DNA from: Massilia aquatica
GTDB lineage: Bacteria; Pseudomonadota; Gammaproteobacteria; Burkholderiales; Burkholderiaceae_D
Reading direction: 5' to 3'
NCBI RefSeq assembly: GCF_011682045.1
Contig: NZ_VVIW01000002.1
Location: 310,001-374,000 of the forward strand
DNA: 64,000 nucleotides
Shown here: positions 10,721-20,085 of the stretch, piece after piece
Layout of the letters: every line of letters starts with the position of its first letter
How positions within the stretch are numbered: position 1 is the stretch's first letter
Translations under genes and position numbers: made by a program
Notes under the pieces: generated by a model
Database searches by the model: none
What the model was told of the DNA's origin: nothing
The model's input: the letters and a program-made list of their open reading frames with translations, nothing else

Positions 10721-10742
10721 TGCGGGCGATTTATTGCCCGCA
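10721..10742 (+). promoter_or_regulatory. Hairpin in the leader just upstream of the giant gene start
   Basis: TGCGGGC (10721-10727) and GCCCGCA (10736-10742) form a perfect 7-bp stem with an 8-nt A+T-rich loop, ending 10 bases before the preferred ATG. No Shine-Dalgarno sequence is visible between hairpin and start, so the structure may govern ribosome access or mRNA stability. Confidence 0.4.
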
Positions 10743-10752
10743 TTCTCAATTG

Positions 10753-13700
10753 ATGAAGCCAATCATGTTTAAACGTGCCTTACCCGTGTTGAAGTCCCGA
10801 TCATCGACAGTGTTTGCCTGCCTGCTCCGGGTGGCGGCGCTCGCCTTGCTCGGCCTGCCTTTGCAGGCCGCCGCGGTCGATATGCTGGTATCGCGCCTGA
10901 CCGACACGCCGGATCCGGCCGTGCGCGGCGGCACGATCCTGTATTCGGCGTCGGTGACCAACAACACCAGCGACATCGCCAACGACGTCAAGATCGTCTT
11001 CACGCTCGATTCGCAGACCAGCTTCGTGTCGGTCACCGACCAGGCGTGCGTGCACGATGGGGGGGCCAACAAGGTCACGTGCAGCTACACCACGGTGGCG
11101 GGCGATGGCGCCGGCGCGGGAACCGCCGACATCAAGAATATCGACCTGACAGTGCGCACCCTGGCGGGAGCCGGCCAGACAGTGAGCCTGCTGACTGCCG
11201 TGACGACGAGCGATCCGGACAGCAACGCCGGCAACAACTCGCTGTCGCAGTTGACCACCATCGATAACGGCGCCGACCTGGCCCTGGTGCTGACCGGCTC
11301 GCCGGGCAGCCTGATGGCCAGCGGCACCCTGGTGTACACCGCCAACCTGACCAACAACGGTCCGAATACGGCGGGCGCGACCAAGGCCACCTTCACCCTG
11401 AGCCCGAACCTGAGCTACCAGAGCGCGGCCGGGTCCGGCTGGTCATGCGGCGCGGCAGGGCAGGTAGTGACATGTACCCGGCCGAGCGCGGTCGTCGGCG
11501 ACTTGCCGGTCATTACCATCAACACCAAGGCCACCGGCACCACCACCGGCACCATCACCACCACCGGCGTGGTGACCATCAGCGGCAGCGCCACCGACTT
11601 TAACAACAGCAACGATGCCTCCTCGGTCAACACCATCATCACCGCCGGCACCGACCTGAGTATCGGCAAGACCGTGTCGAAAGCGCTGGTCGGCAGCGGC
11701 CAGGCGCTCAGCTTCACGCTCACGCCACGCAACCTCGGTCCGATGACGGCCAACAACGTGACCGTCAACGACAGCATGCCCGCCGGCTTCGCGATCGTCA
11801 GCGCCAGCGGCGCCGGCTGGACCTGCACCGTCAACGGCCAGAACGTCAGCTGCACCCGTCCGAGCTACGCGGCCGGCGCGGCGTTCGATATCGTCATCAC
11901 GGCCACCGCGCCGACCGTCATCGCCCAGACCGACGCCACCAACATCACCAACATCACCAGCGCCACGCCGGACGGCGACACCACCAATAACAACGCTTCC
12001 GCGAATGTGAGCGTGGTTCCCGATGGCGTCGATCTGTTCCTGACCAAAGGCAAGTCGCCGAACCCGGTGGCGCAGGGCAGCAACATGATCAGCACCATCC
12101 GTGTGCGCAACCTCGGTCCGCGCGCGGCGCTGGCCGACGAAGTCAAAGTGGTCGAAACCTTGCAAGCGGGCGAGACCTGGGTCAGCGGCGGCGGCACCAA
12201 CTGGAATTGCGCTGCCCCCGTCGGCAACGTCATCACGTGTACCTTGAACGCCCCGCTGGCGCTGAATACGACCTCGCCCGATTTGTTCCTGACCACCAAC
12301 GCCGGCGGTACCGGCAACCTCACCAACCAGGCCTGCGCGGTCTACACCGACACCGGTGGCGTCGCCACCGACCCGGTCGAGCCGAACAACTGCGCCAGCG
12401 CCACGTCGGTCTCGACGGTCACGCCGTCGTCGGTCGACCTGCGACTGGCCAAGAACGCCAGCCCGACCAGCCTGGACTGGAACGCCGACGTCATCACCTA
12501 CACCATGACCGTGACCAACGACGGTCCCGGCGCCGCCACCGGCGTGGTGCTGGCCGATCCGATTCCTGGCTTTATCGCAGGCAAGACGGGCGTCGTCGCA
12601 GCCAAGAGCGGCGGCTCCAGCCCGGCCACCTTCACTTGCACCACGGGCGCCACCGTCACCTGTACCCAGAACGGCGGCAGCATGGCCCTCGGCAGCACCG
12701 CCATCTTCACGGTGACGGTGACCCGTCCGCTGCTCGACAGCAGCAACCAGCCGAACAATCGCTGGACCAACACCGCCACCGTGCGTTCGATCGACCAGGG
12801 CGATCCGCTGCCCGCCAACAATACCGCCAGCGCCGATGTGCAGGTCGATCCGATCGCCGACGTGAGCGTGACCAACACGGTCACCCCAGGCTCGGTTCCG
12901 GCCGGCACCAATGCCACCTACGTCCTGACCATCAACAACAATGGCCCGTCGACGGCGAACGGCGTCGCGGTCACCCAGGTGTTCACGATTCCGGAAGGCT
13001 CGATGACCCACATCGAGTCCGTGGCCAGCAATGGCGGCACCTGCGTCTTCAATGCGCCGAAGACCCTCAATTGCACTTTCGGCGTGCTGGCGTCCGGCGC
13101 GACCCGCACCGTCACCGTCACCATGCGTCCGGACTACATGGACAACCAGCCGAATCCGCGCACCATCGGCAGCATCGCCACGGTGTCCACCACCACCAGC
13201 GAGAGCAACATGGGCAACAACAGCGATACCAATGCGCTGATCGTCACCCCGGCCACGCTCGACCTGCTGGTCAACAACATCGACAACGTCGATCCGATGG
13301 GCTACGTGCCCGGCGGCAATCCCATATTCCCGGACAACGTCGTCACCTACCGCAACACCATCACCAATCGCGGTCCGTCGGTCGCCACCCATGTGATGCT
13401 GACCTATGTGATGAAGCCGCCTGTCGGCAAGACCATGATCTTCCTCGGCGACAAACTGTTGCCGGATGGTCAAGCCTATTCGAATTACTGTAACCAGCTC
13501 GGCAACTCGGTCACGGGGCCGGCCCAAATGAGCGTCACCTGTAACTTCCCGACCTCGCAGATCCTGATGGGCAACAACGCCAGCATCGACCTGTACCTCG
13601 ACTTCCGCGTCGCTACCCAGCCAACCGGCTCGGGCGACACCTACCAGTCGACGGTCACCGTCTCGTCGCGCGAGCCTGAAGCGCTCACGCCGAACAATAC

Positions 13701-16700
13701 GGCCGACCAGAGCACCACCATCAAGATGCGCGTCGACCTGAAGCTGACCAAGGCCGCTTTTGCCTGGAACGGCAACGCCAACGCGCCCGCCACGGCAGTG
13801 CAATTGCGCCAGCCATTCTTCTGGGTCCTGACCCTGGACAACACCGGTCCGGGCAACAGTAACGGCACCGTCATCAACGACGCCCTGCCGGCCGGCCTGA
13901 CGGTCTACACCGGCGGCGCGGCCGCGCCTTACAACGCGGCGCCATACAACGCCGGCCTGACCTGGAGCACCAACAACGCAGCGCCGAGCAATGGCAGCTG
14001 CAGCGGCGGCGCCACGATCAGCTGCTCGGTCGGCCTGCTGGAAGTCGGCAAGTCCGCCACCGTGCGCATTCCGGTCATCGCCACCAGCGCCAATCCGGCC
14101 GTGGAAAACTGCGGCACCGCCAGCACCAGCGACGTCGAGCGCAGCGCGCCCGACAACCGCGGCTGCGCCACCATCGCCGTGCAGCCTTCTTCGATCGCCG
14201 GCTTCGTGTACGAAGACAGCAACAACGACGCCGCCAAGGCAGCGGGCGAGACCGGCATCAGCGGCGTCACCCTGCGCCTGGACGGCACCGATATCTACGG
14301 CAATACCGTGAGCAACGTCACCACCGTCACCAGCGCGGGCGGCGGCTATGCATTCAATAACCTCACGCCAGGCACCTACAAAGTGACCGAAGTCCAGCCG
14401 GCCACGCATCTGGACGGCAAGGATGCCGCCGGCACCGTTGGCGGCAGCGCCAGCGACGCCACGGCCGACGAGATCGGCAACATCGTCCTGCCTGCCAACA
14501 CCAACGCCACCGGCTACCTGTTCGGTGAAGTCAAACCGGCGGTCCTGTCGGGCTACGTGTTTATCGACCTCGACAAGGACGCCGTGCGCGACCTGACCGG
14601 CGTGCCGGCCACCGACGAGAGCGCCGGCGTGACCAGCGTGACCATGACGCTGTCGGGCACCGACGACCTGGGCCCGGTGAACGCCACCGTGCCGACCGGC
14701 GCCAATGGTGCCTACAGCTTCGCCAACCTGCGTCCCGGTACTTACCAGGTGGTGCAGCAGACCTTGTCCGGCGTGACCCACACCGGCATGACCATCGGCA
14801 GCAAGGGCGGCAATGACGGCGCCGCCGTGCTGGCCCCGAATACCCCGGTACTGGGCTTGACCAAGCGCACCATCAGCAACGTCGTGCTCGCTTCCGGCGA
14901 GAATGCGGTCAACAACAACTTCGGCGAAACCGGCCAGGGCCTGGGCGGCGCCGTGTATGCCGACCTGAACAACAATGGCATCAAGGATGCGGGCGAACCC
15001 GGCATTCCGGGCGTGTCGGTCACCCTGTCGGGCAATACCACGACCGGCACCAGCGTGTGCGTGGCGATTTCGCCGAACCCGTGCACCATCCTCACCGACG
15101 CCAACGGCAGCTACAGCTTCACCGGCCTGCCATCGAGCGACGCCACCGGCTACATGCTCACCGAGCAGAGCCAGGCCAGCGCGCCGCTGTCGAACTACGC
15201 CGACGGCATCGACGCGGTCGGCACCGTCAATGGCGTGGTGCGCGGCAGCATGTCGAACGACAAGTTCAGCGCCATCGTGATCGGCACCGGCCAGTTCGGC
15301 AGCAACTACAACTTCGGCGAATCGACGGCCAGCCTGTCGGGCAAGGTCTATCTGGACGCCGACCGCAGCGACACCTTCAATGGCGCCGACTCGCCGTTGC
15401 CGAACGTGACCGTGACCCTGTCGGGCACCACCGCGAGCGGCGCGAATGTCTGCACCATCATCAGCACCTGCGTCGGCAAGACCGACGCCAACGGTCACTA
15501 CAGCTTCACCGGTCTGCCGGCCAGCAATGGCGGCGGCTACAGCGTCGTCGAAACCCAGCCGGTCGATTTCATGGATGCCACCAACACGCTCGGCACCGGC
15601 GCGACCGTGCCCGGCAACCTGGGCGTGATCGGCGACAGCGCCTTCAATGGCGTGGTGCTCACCGCCGGCCAGAAGGGCATCGACTACCTGTTCGGCGAAG
15701 CCACCGGCAAACTGAGCGGTTTTGTGTATGCCGACAAAAACAACAATGGCGTCATGGATGCCGGCGAAAGCGGCATCGGCGGCGTCTCGCTGGTTCTGAG
15801 CGGCACGGCGGCCAGCGGCGGCAGCGCCTGCGGCGCGCCGACCTGCACGACCACCACCAATCCGGACGGTTCGTACAGCTTCAGCTTCCTGCGCAACGCC
15901 AACGGCGCCGGCTACACCGTCACCGAAACCCAGCCTGCCGCTTACCTCGACGGCATCACCCGCAAGGGACATGTCGGCGGCGTCGCCTGCGCGGCCTGCG
16001 TCGACAATGTGGCCAACGTGATCGGCACCATCGCTTACGCGGTGGAAAAGACCCACAGCGACTTCAACTTCGGCGAACTGCTGCCGGCCAGCGTCAGCGG
16101 TGTGGTGTATGCAGACAGCAACCAGAATAGCGCGCTCGACAAGGACGAACAGATTGCCGGCGTGACCGTCACCCTGACCGGTACGGACGATCGCGGCACG
16201 GCCGTGAACCTGACCACAACCACTGCGGCCGATGGCAGCTACCGTTTCGACAAGCTGCGTCCGGGCAGCGGCGCCGGTTACAGCGTGACCGAAACCCATC
16301 CGGCCGGCTTTAACGATTTTCCTGGCAATACCGGCTCGCTGCCAGGCACCATTGGCGCCGTCGCGGCCGGCGTAGCCGTGCCGAACAGCATCAGCGGCCT
16401 GCAACTGGTGCAGGGTGACGCCGCCGTGAACTACAACTTCCGCGAAATCGGCGCCAGCATCCGTGGCGCGGTGTATTTCGACGCCAACAGCAACGGCCTG
16501 CGCGACAGCGGCGAGCCGCCATTCCCTGGCGTCACCGTGCGCCTGGTCGGCCCGACCCCACGCACCGTGGTCACCGGCGCCGACGGCACGTTTGTCTTCA
16601 CCGGCCTGATGGCGGGTAACTACAGCATCGTCGAAACCCAGCCGGGCGGCGTGGACGATGGCGTCGATGCGGCAGGTTCGCTCGGCGGCACCATCAATGC

Positions 16701-19700
16701 ACCGAAAAACAGCATCGGCAACATCACCCTGGCGCCAGGCGCGGCCGGCGTGAACTACCTGTTCGGCGAACGCGCTGCAACGTCGGTGGGCGGTTCGCTG
16801 GCCGGCACCGTGTATGTCGACGCCAACAGGGACGGCAAGCGCGACAGCGGCGAGCAATTGCTCGCCGGCGTGACCCTGACCCTGAAAGGCATCGACGCCA
16901 ACGGCGTGCCATTTACCCGCACTACCCAGACCGACGGCAAAGGCAACTACCTGTTCGCGCTGCTGCCGCCTGGCAGCTACGATCTGGCCGAAACCCAGCC
17001 ATCCAACCTGTCCGACTTCGATGCCGCCACCGGCACCAAGATCGGCACCCTGGGCGGCGGCGCGGCCGGCCTGAACAAGGTCACCTCGATCGTGATTCCG
17101 GCCGCTGGCGGCGACGCGCTCGGCTACGACTTCCGCGAGTTCGATCCGGTGGTGGTGGTCGGTCCGGCCAAACTCGGCGGTCATGTGTACGTCGACATCA
17201 ACAAGAATGGCAAGCGCGAGCCGGGTGAACCCCTGGCCGGCGTGACCGTCACCCTGACCGGTGTCGATGCCAAAGGCGTGGCAATTCCCGCACGCACCAC
17301 CCAGACCGGCGCCGACGGCAGCTATCTGTTCGAGAACCTGGTTCCGGGCACCTACACCGTCGTCGAAACTCAGCCAGCGGGCTATGGCGAGTTCCCGACC
17401 AACACCGGCAGCGCGGTCGGCACCGCCGGCGGCACCCTGGACGCGGGTCCGAACAAGACCACGGCCATCGTGATCGCCAGCGGTACCGATGCCAAGGACT
17501 ACGATTTCCGCGAAGTGGGCGGCAGCCTGGCGGGCGTGGTGTATCGCGACGACAACCATAACGGCGTACAAGACGCCGGCGAGCCAGGCATTGCCGGCGT
17601 GCCGCTCAGCGCGGTGGGCAGCAAGGGCGAAGCAGGACGCGCCACCACCGGCGACGATGGCCGCTTTGTGATCGTTGGCTTGCCAGCGGATACCTACAGC
17701 CTGGTGGAAACCCATCCGGCCGCCTATATCGACGGCAAGGAAACCGCCGGCAAGATCGACGCTACGGTTGTCGGCACGGTCGACAACAGCGGCTTCGACA
17801 CCAGCGCACCGAAGAACAGCATCGGCGCGATCAAGCTGGGCGTGGCGCAAAACGGCGTGGACTACCTGTTCGGCGAACGCCGCGCACGCCTGGAAGGCTA
17901 TGTGTATGTGGATGCCAACAACAACGGCCAGATGGACGCGGGCGAAACCCCGTTGCCGGGCGTACACGTGACCATGACGGGGGGCGAGAGCTGCGCGCAG
18001 GGCTGCGTGGCAGTCACCGGCGCCGACGGCAAGTATGTGTTCGAGAACCTGGTTCCCGGCCGCTACACCCTGGTCGAGTCGCAAACCGACCTGCCGACCT
18101 CGAAGTACATGGATGGCAAGGAAACCGCCGGCGTCGCAGGCGGCGTGGTGGACAACAGCAGCTTCGGCACCGCGCCGTCGCAAAACACGATCGCGCAGAT
18201 CGATGTCACCAGCGAGAAGCTGGCGGCCAACAACGGCGTGATCGGCGGCAACCTGTTTGGCGAGCGCGTGCGTCCGGGTCCGGAAGTCAAGGCCCCGATC
18301 ATCAGTGGTTACGTCTGGATGGACCGCGGCCACACCCGCACCCGTCCGAACGACCATGAAGGCGTGAAGGACTGGACCGTGACGTTGACACAGAACGGTA
18401 AACCAATCTGCACCGTCAAGAGCGATGCGGCCGGTTTCTACCAGTTCGACAACCTGCGTTGCCCTGGCTACCAAGGCACCGGTTTGCCGACCGGTCCCGG
18501 CTTTGAAATCAGCTTCACCAAGGATGGCAATGGCATGCCGAACGTTCCGACCTCGGCCGGTAACGCAGGCAAGCCGGCCGCTGGCGTGATCCGCGACATC
18601 GTCCTGACGGACAACAGCGACATCACCGAGCAGAACCTGCCGCTCAACCCATCGGGCGTGGTGTACGACAGCGTAACGCGTCAACCGGTGCGTGGCGCGG
18701 TCGTGAGCGTGAGCGGTCCGGCTGGCTTCGACCCGGCCCGTCATCTGCTGGGCGGCGTAGCCGCTGTCAACCAGACCACCGGCGTTGATGGCGTGTACCA
18801 GTTCTTCCTGCAAAACGGCGCGCCGGCCGGTACCTACAAGCTGGCGATCAGCACCTATCCGGTGGGCTACGTGCCGGCCGAATCGGCCAGGATTGCGTCG
18901 TGCCAGGGTGCACTGCTTGTTGCGGCCAACGCCAATGTGGGGCTGGTACAGAAGTCCAATAACGCGCCGGCAACGGGCGTCAACCTGCACAAGCCGAACG
19001 CGTGCGTCGGCCTGGTGCCGGGCGGTGCGGACACCACCCAGTATTACTACACGTTCACGGTGGGCCCGAACGGTGCGCCGGTGGTGAATAACCACCTGCC
19101 GATCGACAAGGTCGAAGCGGCTGGCCTGGCGCTGACCAAAACCGGCGACAAGCAGCAGCTCGAGTTCGGCGAAAGCCTGCTGTACACCTTGACCGTGCGC
19201 CAGACCAGCGGCACCGCTGTGGCGCAGGCAACCGTGCGCGACAGCCTGCCGGCCGGCTTCTCGCTGGTGCCGGGCACCGTCAAGGTCGATGGCAAATCGG
19301 TGGCCGATCCGGCCGTGGTGGTGGGCCCGGTACTGGCCTTCAACCTGGGTCCTTTGGCCAGCAACAAGCAAGCGGTACTGACCTACCGCCTGCGTGCCGG
19401 CGTCGGCAGCCTGCAAGGCGACGGCATCAACCGCGCGATTGCGTATGCGTGCAACGTGGCCAGCGGCTGCGTCACGCCGGGCTCGTACCAGCCGGTGCCG
19501 GATGCTTACCCGTCCAACCGCGCCGAGTACAAGGTGCGCCTGACCGGCGGCGTGTTCACAGAACAAGCCTGCGTGGCCGGCAAGGTATTCGTCGACTGCA
19601 ACGGTAACTCGGTGCAGGACAGCGAAGAGCTGGGCATTCCGGGTGTGCGCCTGTACATGGAAGACGGCACCTCGTTCACCACTGATGTGGAAGGCAAGTA

Positions 19701-20085
19701 CAGCTTCTGCGGCTTGACGCCGAAGTCGCACGTGATCAAGGCCGACAGTCTGACCCTGCCACGCGGCAGCCGTTTGACGACGACCAGCAACCGCAACCTG
19801 GGCGACGCCAACAGCATCTGGCTGGACGCGAAGAATGGCGAGCTGCTGCGCGCCGACTTTGCCGAAGGTTCGTGCTCGGCGCCGGTCATCGAGCAGTTGA
19901 AAGCCCGCCGCAGCCAGGGTGGCACGCGTGCTCCGGAAACGGAAGCTGCGCGCCTGCCAGGCCTGAAGTTCGACAGCAAAGCACCTGCCGCGCCGCGGCA
20001 GGCGACCGACAGCGCCAACCAGGAACTGGTCAAGCCACGCCAGGGAGCAATCCCTGCCGGCGCGGGAGAAGCCCGTGCGCAATAA
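10753..20085 (+). CDS. Giant secreted repeat protein with DUF11 and SdrD-B-like domains (putative surface adhesin)
   Basis: The product of about 3110 residues starts with a signal peptide (hydrophobic core ALALLGLPLQ, then AAA). Eight DUF11-type domains follow to about residue 1140 (pattern DL-x-L/V-x-K ... NNGP-x-A ... PAG). Then come about twelve SdrD-B/Cna-B-like repeats (G-x-VY-x-D-x-N-x-NG-x-x-D-x-GE ... GV-x-V-x-L-x-G ... F-x-x-L-x-PG-x-Y ... E-x-QP), a carboxypeptidase-regulatory-like unit, a ninth DUF11-like domain and a last SdrD-B unit near the C-terminus. The Asp/Asn-rich loops are likely calcium sites. There is no LPXTG, PEP-CTERM or barrel of its own. The next gene encodes a barrel and overlaps by 11 nt. 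ATGs at 10708 and 10765 are alternative starts. Adhesion or matrix function is inferred. Confidence 0.85.
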   Translation: MKPIMFKRALPVLKSRSSTVFACLLRVAALALLGLPLQAAAVDMLVSRLTDTPDPAVRGGTILYSASVTNNTSDIANDVKIVFTLDSQTSFVSVTDQACVHDGGANKVTCSYTTVAGDGAGAGTADIKNIDLTVRTLAGAGQTVSLLTAVTTSDPDSNAGNNSLSQLTTIDNGADLALVLTGSPGSLMASGTLVYTANLTNNGPNTAGATKATFTLSPNLSYQSAAGSGWSCGAAGQVVTCTRPSAVVGDLPVITINTKATGTTTGTITTTGVVTISGSATDFNNSNDASSVNTIITAGTDLSIGKTVSKALVGSGQALSFTLTPRNLGPMTANNVTVNDSMPAGFAIVSASGAGWTCTVNGQNVSCTRPSYAAGAAFDIVITATAPTVIAQTDATNITNITSATPDGDTTNNNASANVSVVPDGVDLFLTKGKSPNPVAQGSNMISTIRVRNLGPRAALADEVKVVETLQAGETWVSGGGTNWNCAAPVGNVITCTLNAPLALNTTSPDLFLTTNAGGTGNLTNQACAVYTDTGGVATDPVEPNNCASATSVSTVTPSSVDLRLAKNASPTSLDWNADVITYTMTVTNDGPGAATGVVLADPIPGFIAGKTGVVAAKSGGSSPATFTCTTGATVTCTQNGGSMALGSTAIFTVTVTRPLLDSSNQPNNRWTNTATVRSIDQGDPLPANNTASADVQVDPIADVSVTNTVTPGSVPAGTNATYVLTINNNGPSTANGVAVTQVFTIPEGSMTHIESVASNGGTCVFNAPKTLNCTFGVLASGATRTVTVTMRPDYMDNQPNPRTIGSIATVSTTTSESNMGNNSDTNALIVTPATLDLLVNNIDNVDPMGYVPGGNPIFPDNVVTYRNTITNRGPSVATHVMLTYVMKPPVGKTMIFLGDKLLPDGQAYSNYCNQLGNSVTGPAQMSVTCNFPTSQILMGNNASIDLYLDFRVATQPTGSGDTYQSTVTVSSREPEALTPNNTADQSTTIKMRVDLKLTKAAFAWNGNANAPATAVQLRQPFFWVLTLDNTGPGNSNGTVINDALPAGLTVYTGGAAAPYNAAPYNAGLTWSTNNAAPSNGSCSGGATISCSVGLLEVGKSATVRIPVIATSANPAVENCGTASTSDVERSAPDNRGCATIAVQPSSIAGFVYEDSNNDAAKAAGETGISGVTLRLDGTDIYGNTVSNVTTVTSAGGGYAFNNLTPGTYKVTEVQPATHLDGKDAAGTVGGSASDATADEIGNIVLPANTNATGYLFGEVKPAVLSGYVFIDLDKDAVRDLTGVPATDESAGVTSVTMTLSGTDDLGPVNATVPTGANGAYSFANLRPGTYQVVQQTLSGVTHTGMTIGSKGGNDGAAVLAPNTPVLGLTKRTISNVVLASGENAVNNNFGETGQGLGGAVYADLNNNGIKDAGEPGIPGVSVTLSGNTTTGTSVCVAISPNPCTILTDANGSYSFTGLPSSDATGYMLTEQSQASAPLSNYADGIDAVGTVNGVVRGSMSNDKFSAIVIGTGQFGSNYNFGESTASLSGKVYLDADRSDTFNGADSPLPNVTVTLSGTTASGANVCTIISTCVGKTDANGHYSFTGLPASNGGGYSVVETQPVDFMDATNTLGTGATVPGNLGVIGDSAFNGVVLTAGQKGIDYLFGEATGKLSGFVYADKNNNGVMDAGESGIGGVSLVLSGTAASGGSACGAPTCTTTTNPDGSYSFSFLRNANGAGYTVTETQPAAYLDGITRKGHVGGVACAACVDNVANVIGTIAYAVEKTHSDFNFGELLPASVSGVVYADSNQNSALDKDEQIAGVTVTLTGTDDRGTAVNLTTTTAADGSYRFDKLRPGSGAGYSVTETHPAGFNDFPGNTGSLPGTIGAVAAGVAVPNSISGLQLVQGDAAVNYNFREIGASIRGAVYFDANSNGLRDSGEPPFPGVTVRLVGPTPRTVVTGADGTFVFTGLMAGNYSIVETQPGGVDDGVDAAGSLGGTINAPKNSIGNITLAPGAAGVNYLFGERAATSVGGSLAGTVYVDANRDGKRDSGEQLLAGVTLTLKGIDANGVPFTRTTQTDGKGNYLFALLPPGSYDLAETQPSNLSDFDAATGTKIGTLGGGAAGLNKVTSIVIPAAGGDALGYDFREFDPVVVVGPAKLGGHVYVDINKNGKREPGEPLAGVTVTLTGVDAKGVAIPARTTQTGADGSYLFENLVPGTYTVVETQPAGYGEFPTNTGSAVGTAGGTLDAGPNKTTAIVIASGTDAKDYDFREVGGSLAGVVYRDDNHNGVQDAGEPGIAGVPLSAVGSKGEAGRATTGDDGRFVIVGLPADTYSLVETHPAAYIDGKETAGKIDATVVGTVDNSGFDTSAPKNSIGAIKLGVAQNGVDYLFGERRARLEGYVYVDANNNGQMDAGETPLPGVHVTMTGGESCAQGCVAVTGADGKYVFENLVPGRYTLVESQTDLPTSKYMDGKETAGVAGGVVDNSSFGTAPSQNTIAQIDVTSEKLAANNGVIGGNLFGERVRPGPEVKAPIISGYVWMDRGHTRTRPNDHEGVKDWTVTLTQNGKPICTVKSDAAGFYQFDNLRCPGYQGTGLPTGPGFEISFTKDGNGMPNVPTSAGNAGKPAAGVIRDIVLTDNSDITEQNLPLNPSGVVYDSVTRQPVRGAVVSVSGPAGFDPARHLLGGVAAVNQTTGVDGVYQFFLQNGAPAGTYKLAISTYPVGYVPAESARIASCQGALLVAANANVGLVQKSNNAPATGVNLHKPNACVGLVPGGADTTQYYYTFTVGPNGAPVVNNHLPIDKVEAAGLALTKTGDKQQLEFGESLLYTLTVRQTSGTAVAQATVRDSLPAGFSLVPGTVKVDGKSVADPAVVVGPVLAFNLGPLASNKQAVLTYRLRAGVGSLQGDGINRAIAYACNVASGCVTPGSYQPVPDAYPSNRAEYKVRLTGGVFTEQACVAGKVFVDCNGNSVQDSEELGIPGVRLYMEDGTSFTTDVEGKYSFCGLTPKSHVIKADSLTLPRGSRLTTTSNRNLGDANSIWLDAKNGELLRADFAEGSCSAPVIEQLKARRSQGGTRAPETEAARLPGLKFDSKAPAAPRQATDSANQELVKPRQGAIPAGAGEARAQ
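14190..18250 (+). repeat. Array of about eleven SdrD-B-like coding repeats
   Basis: Within the giant gene, units of roughly 330-400 bp recur. Each opens with a G-x-V-Y-x-D segment and closes with a segment encoding YLFGE or YNF(G/R)E. Sequence similarity between units is visible at the DNA level (for example repeated gtgtatgtcgacgccaac-like stretches), so the array may expand or contract by recombination. Confidence 0.75.

Noticed and set aside
14190-18250. Regular repeats that might suggest a CRISPR array
   Set aside because: Units are 330-400 bp, lie in one open frame and encode SdrD-B-like domains.
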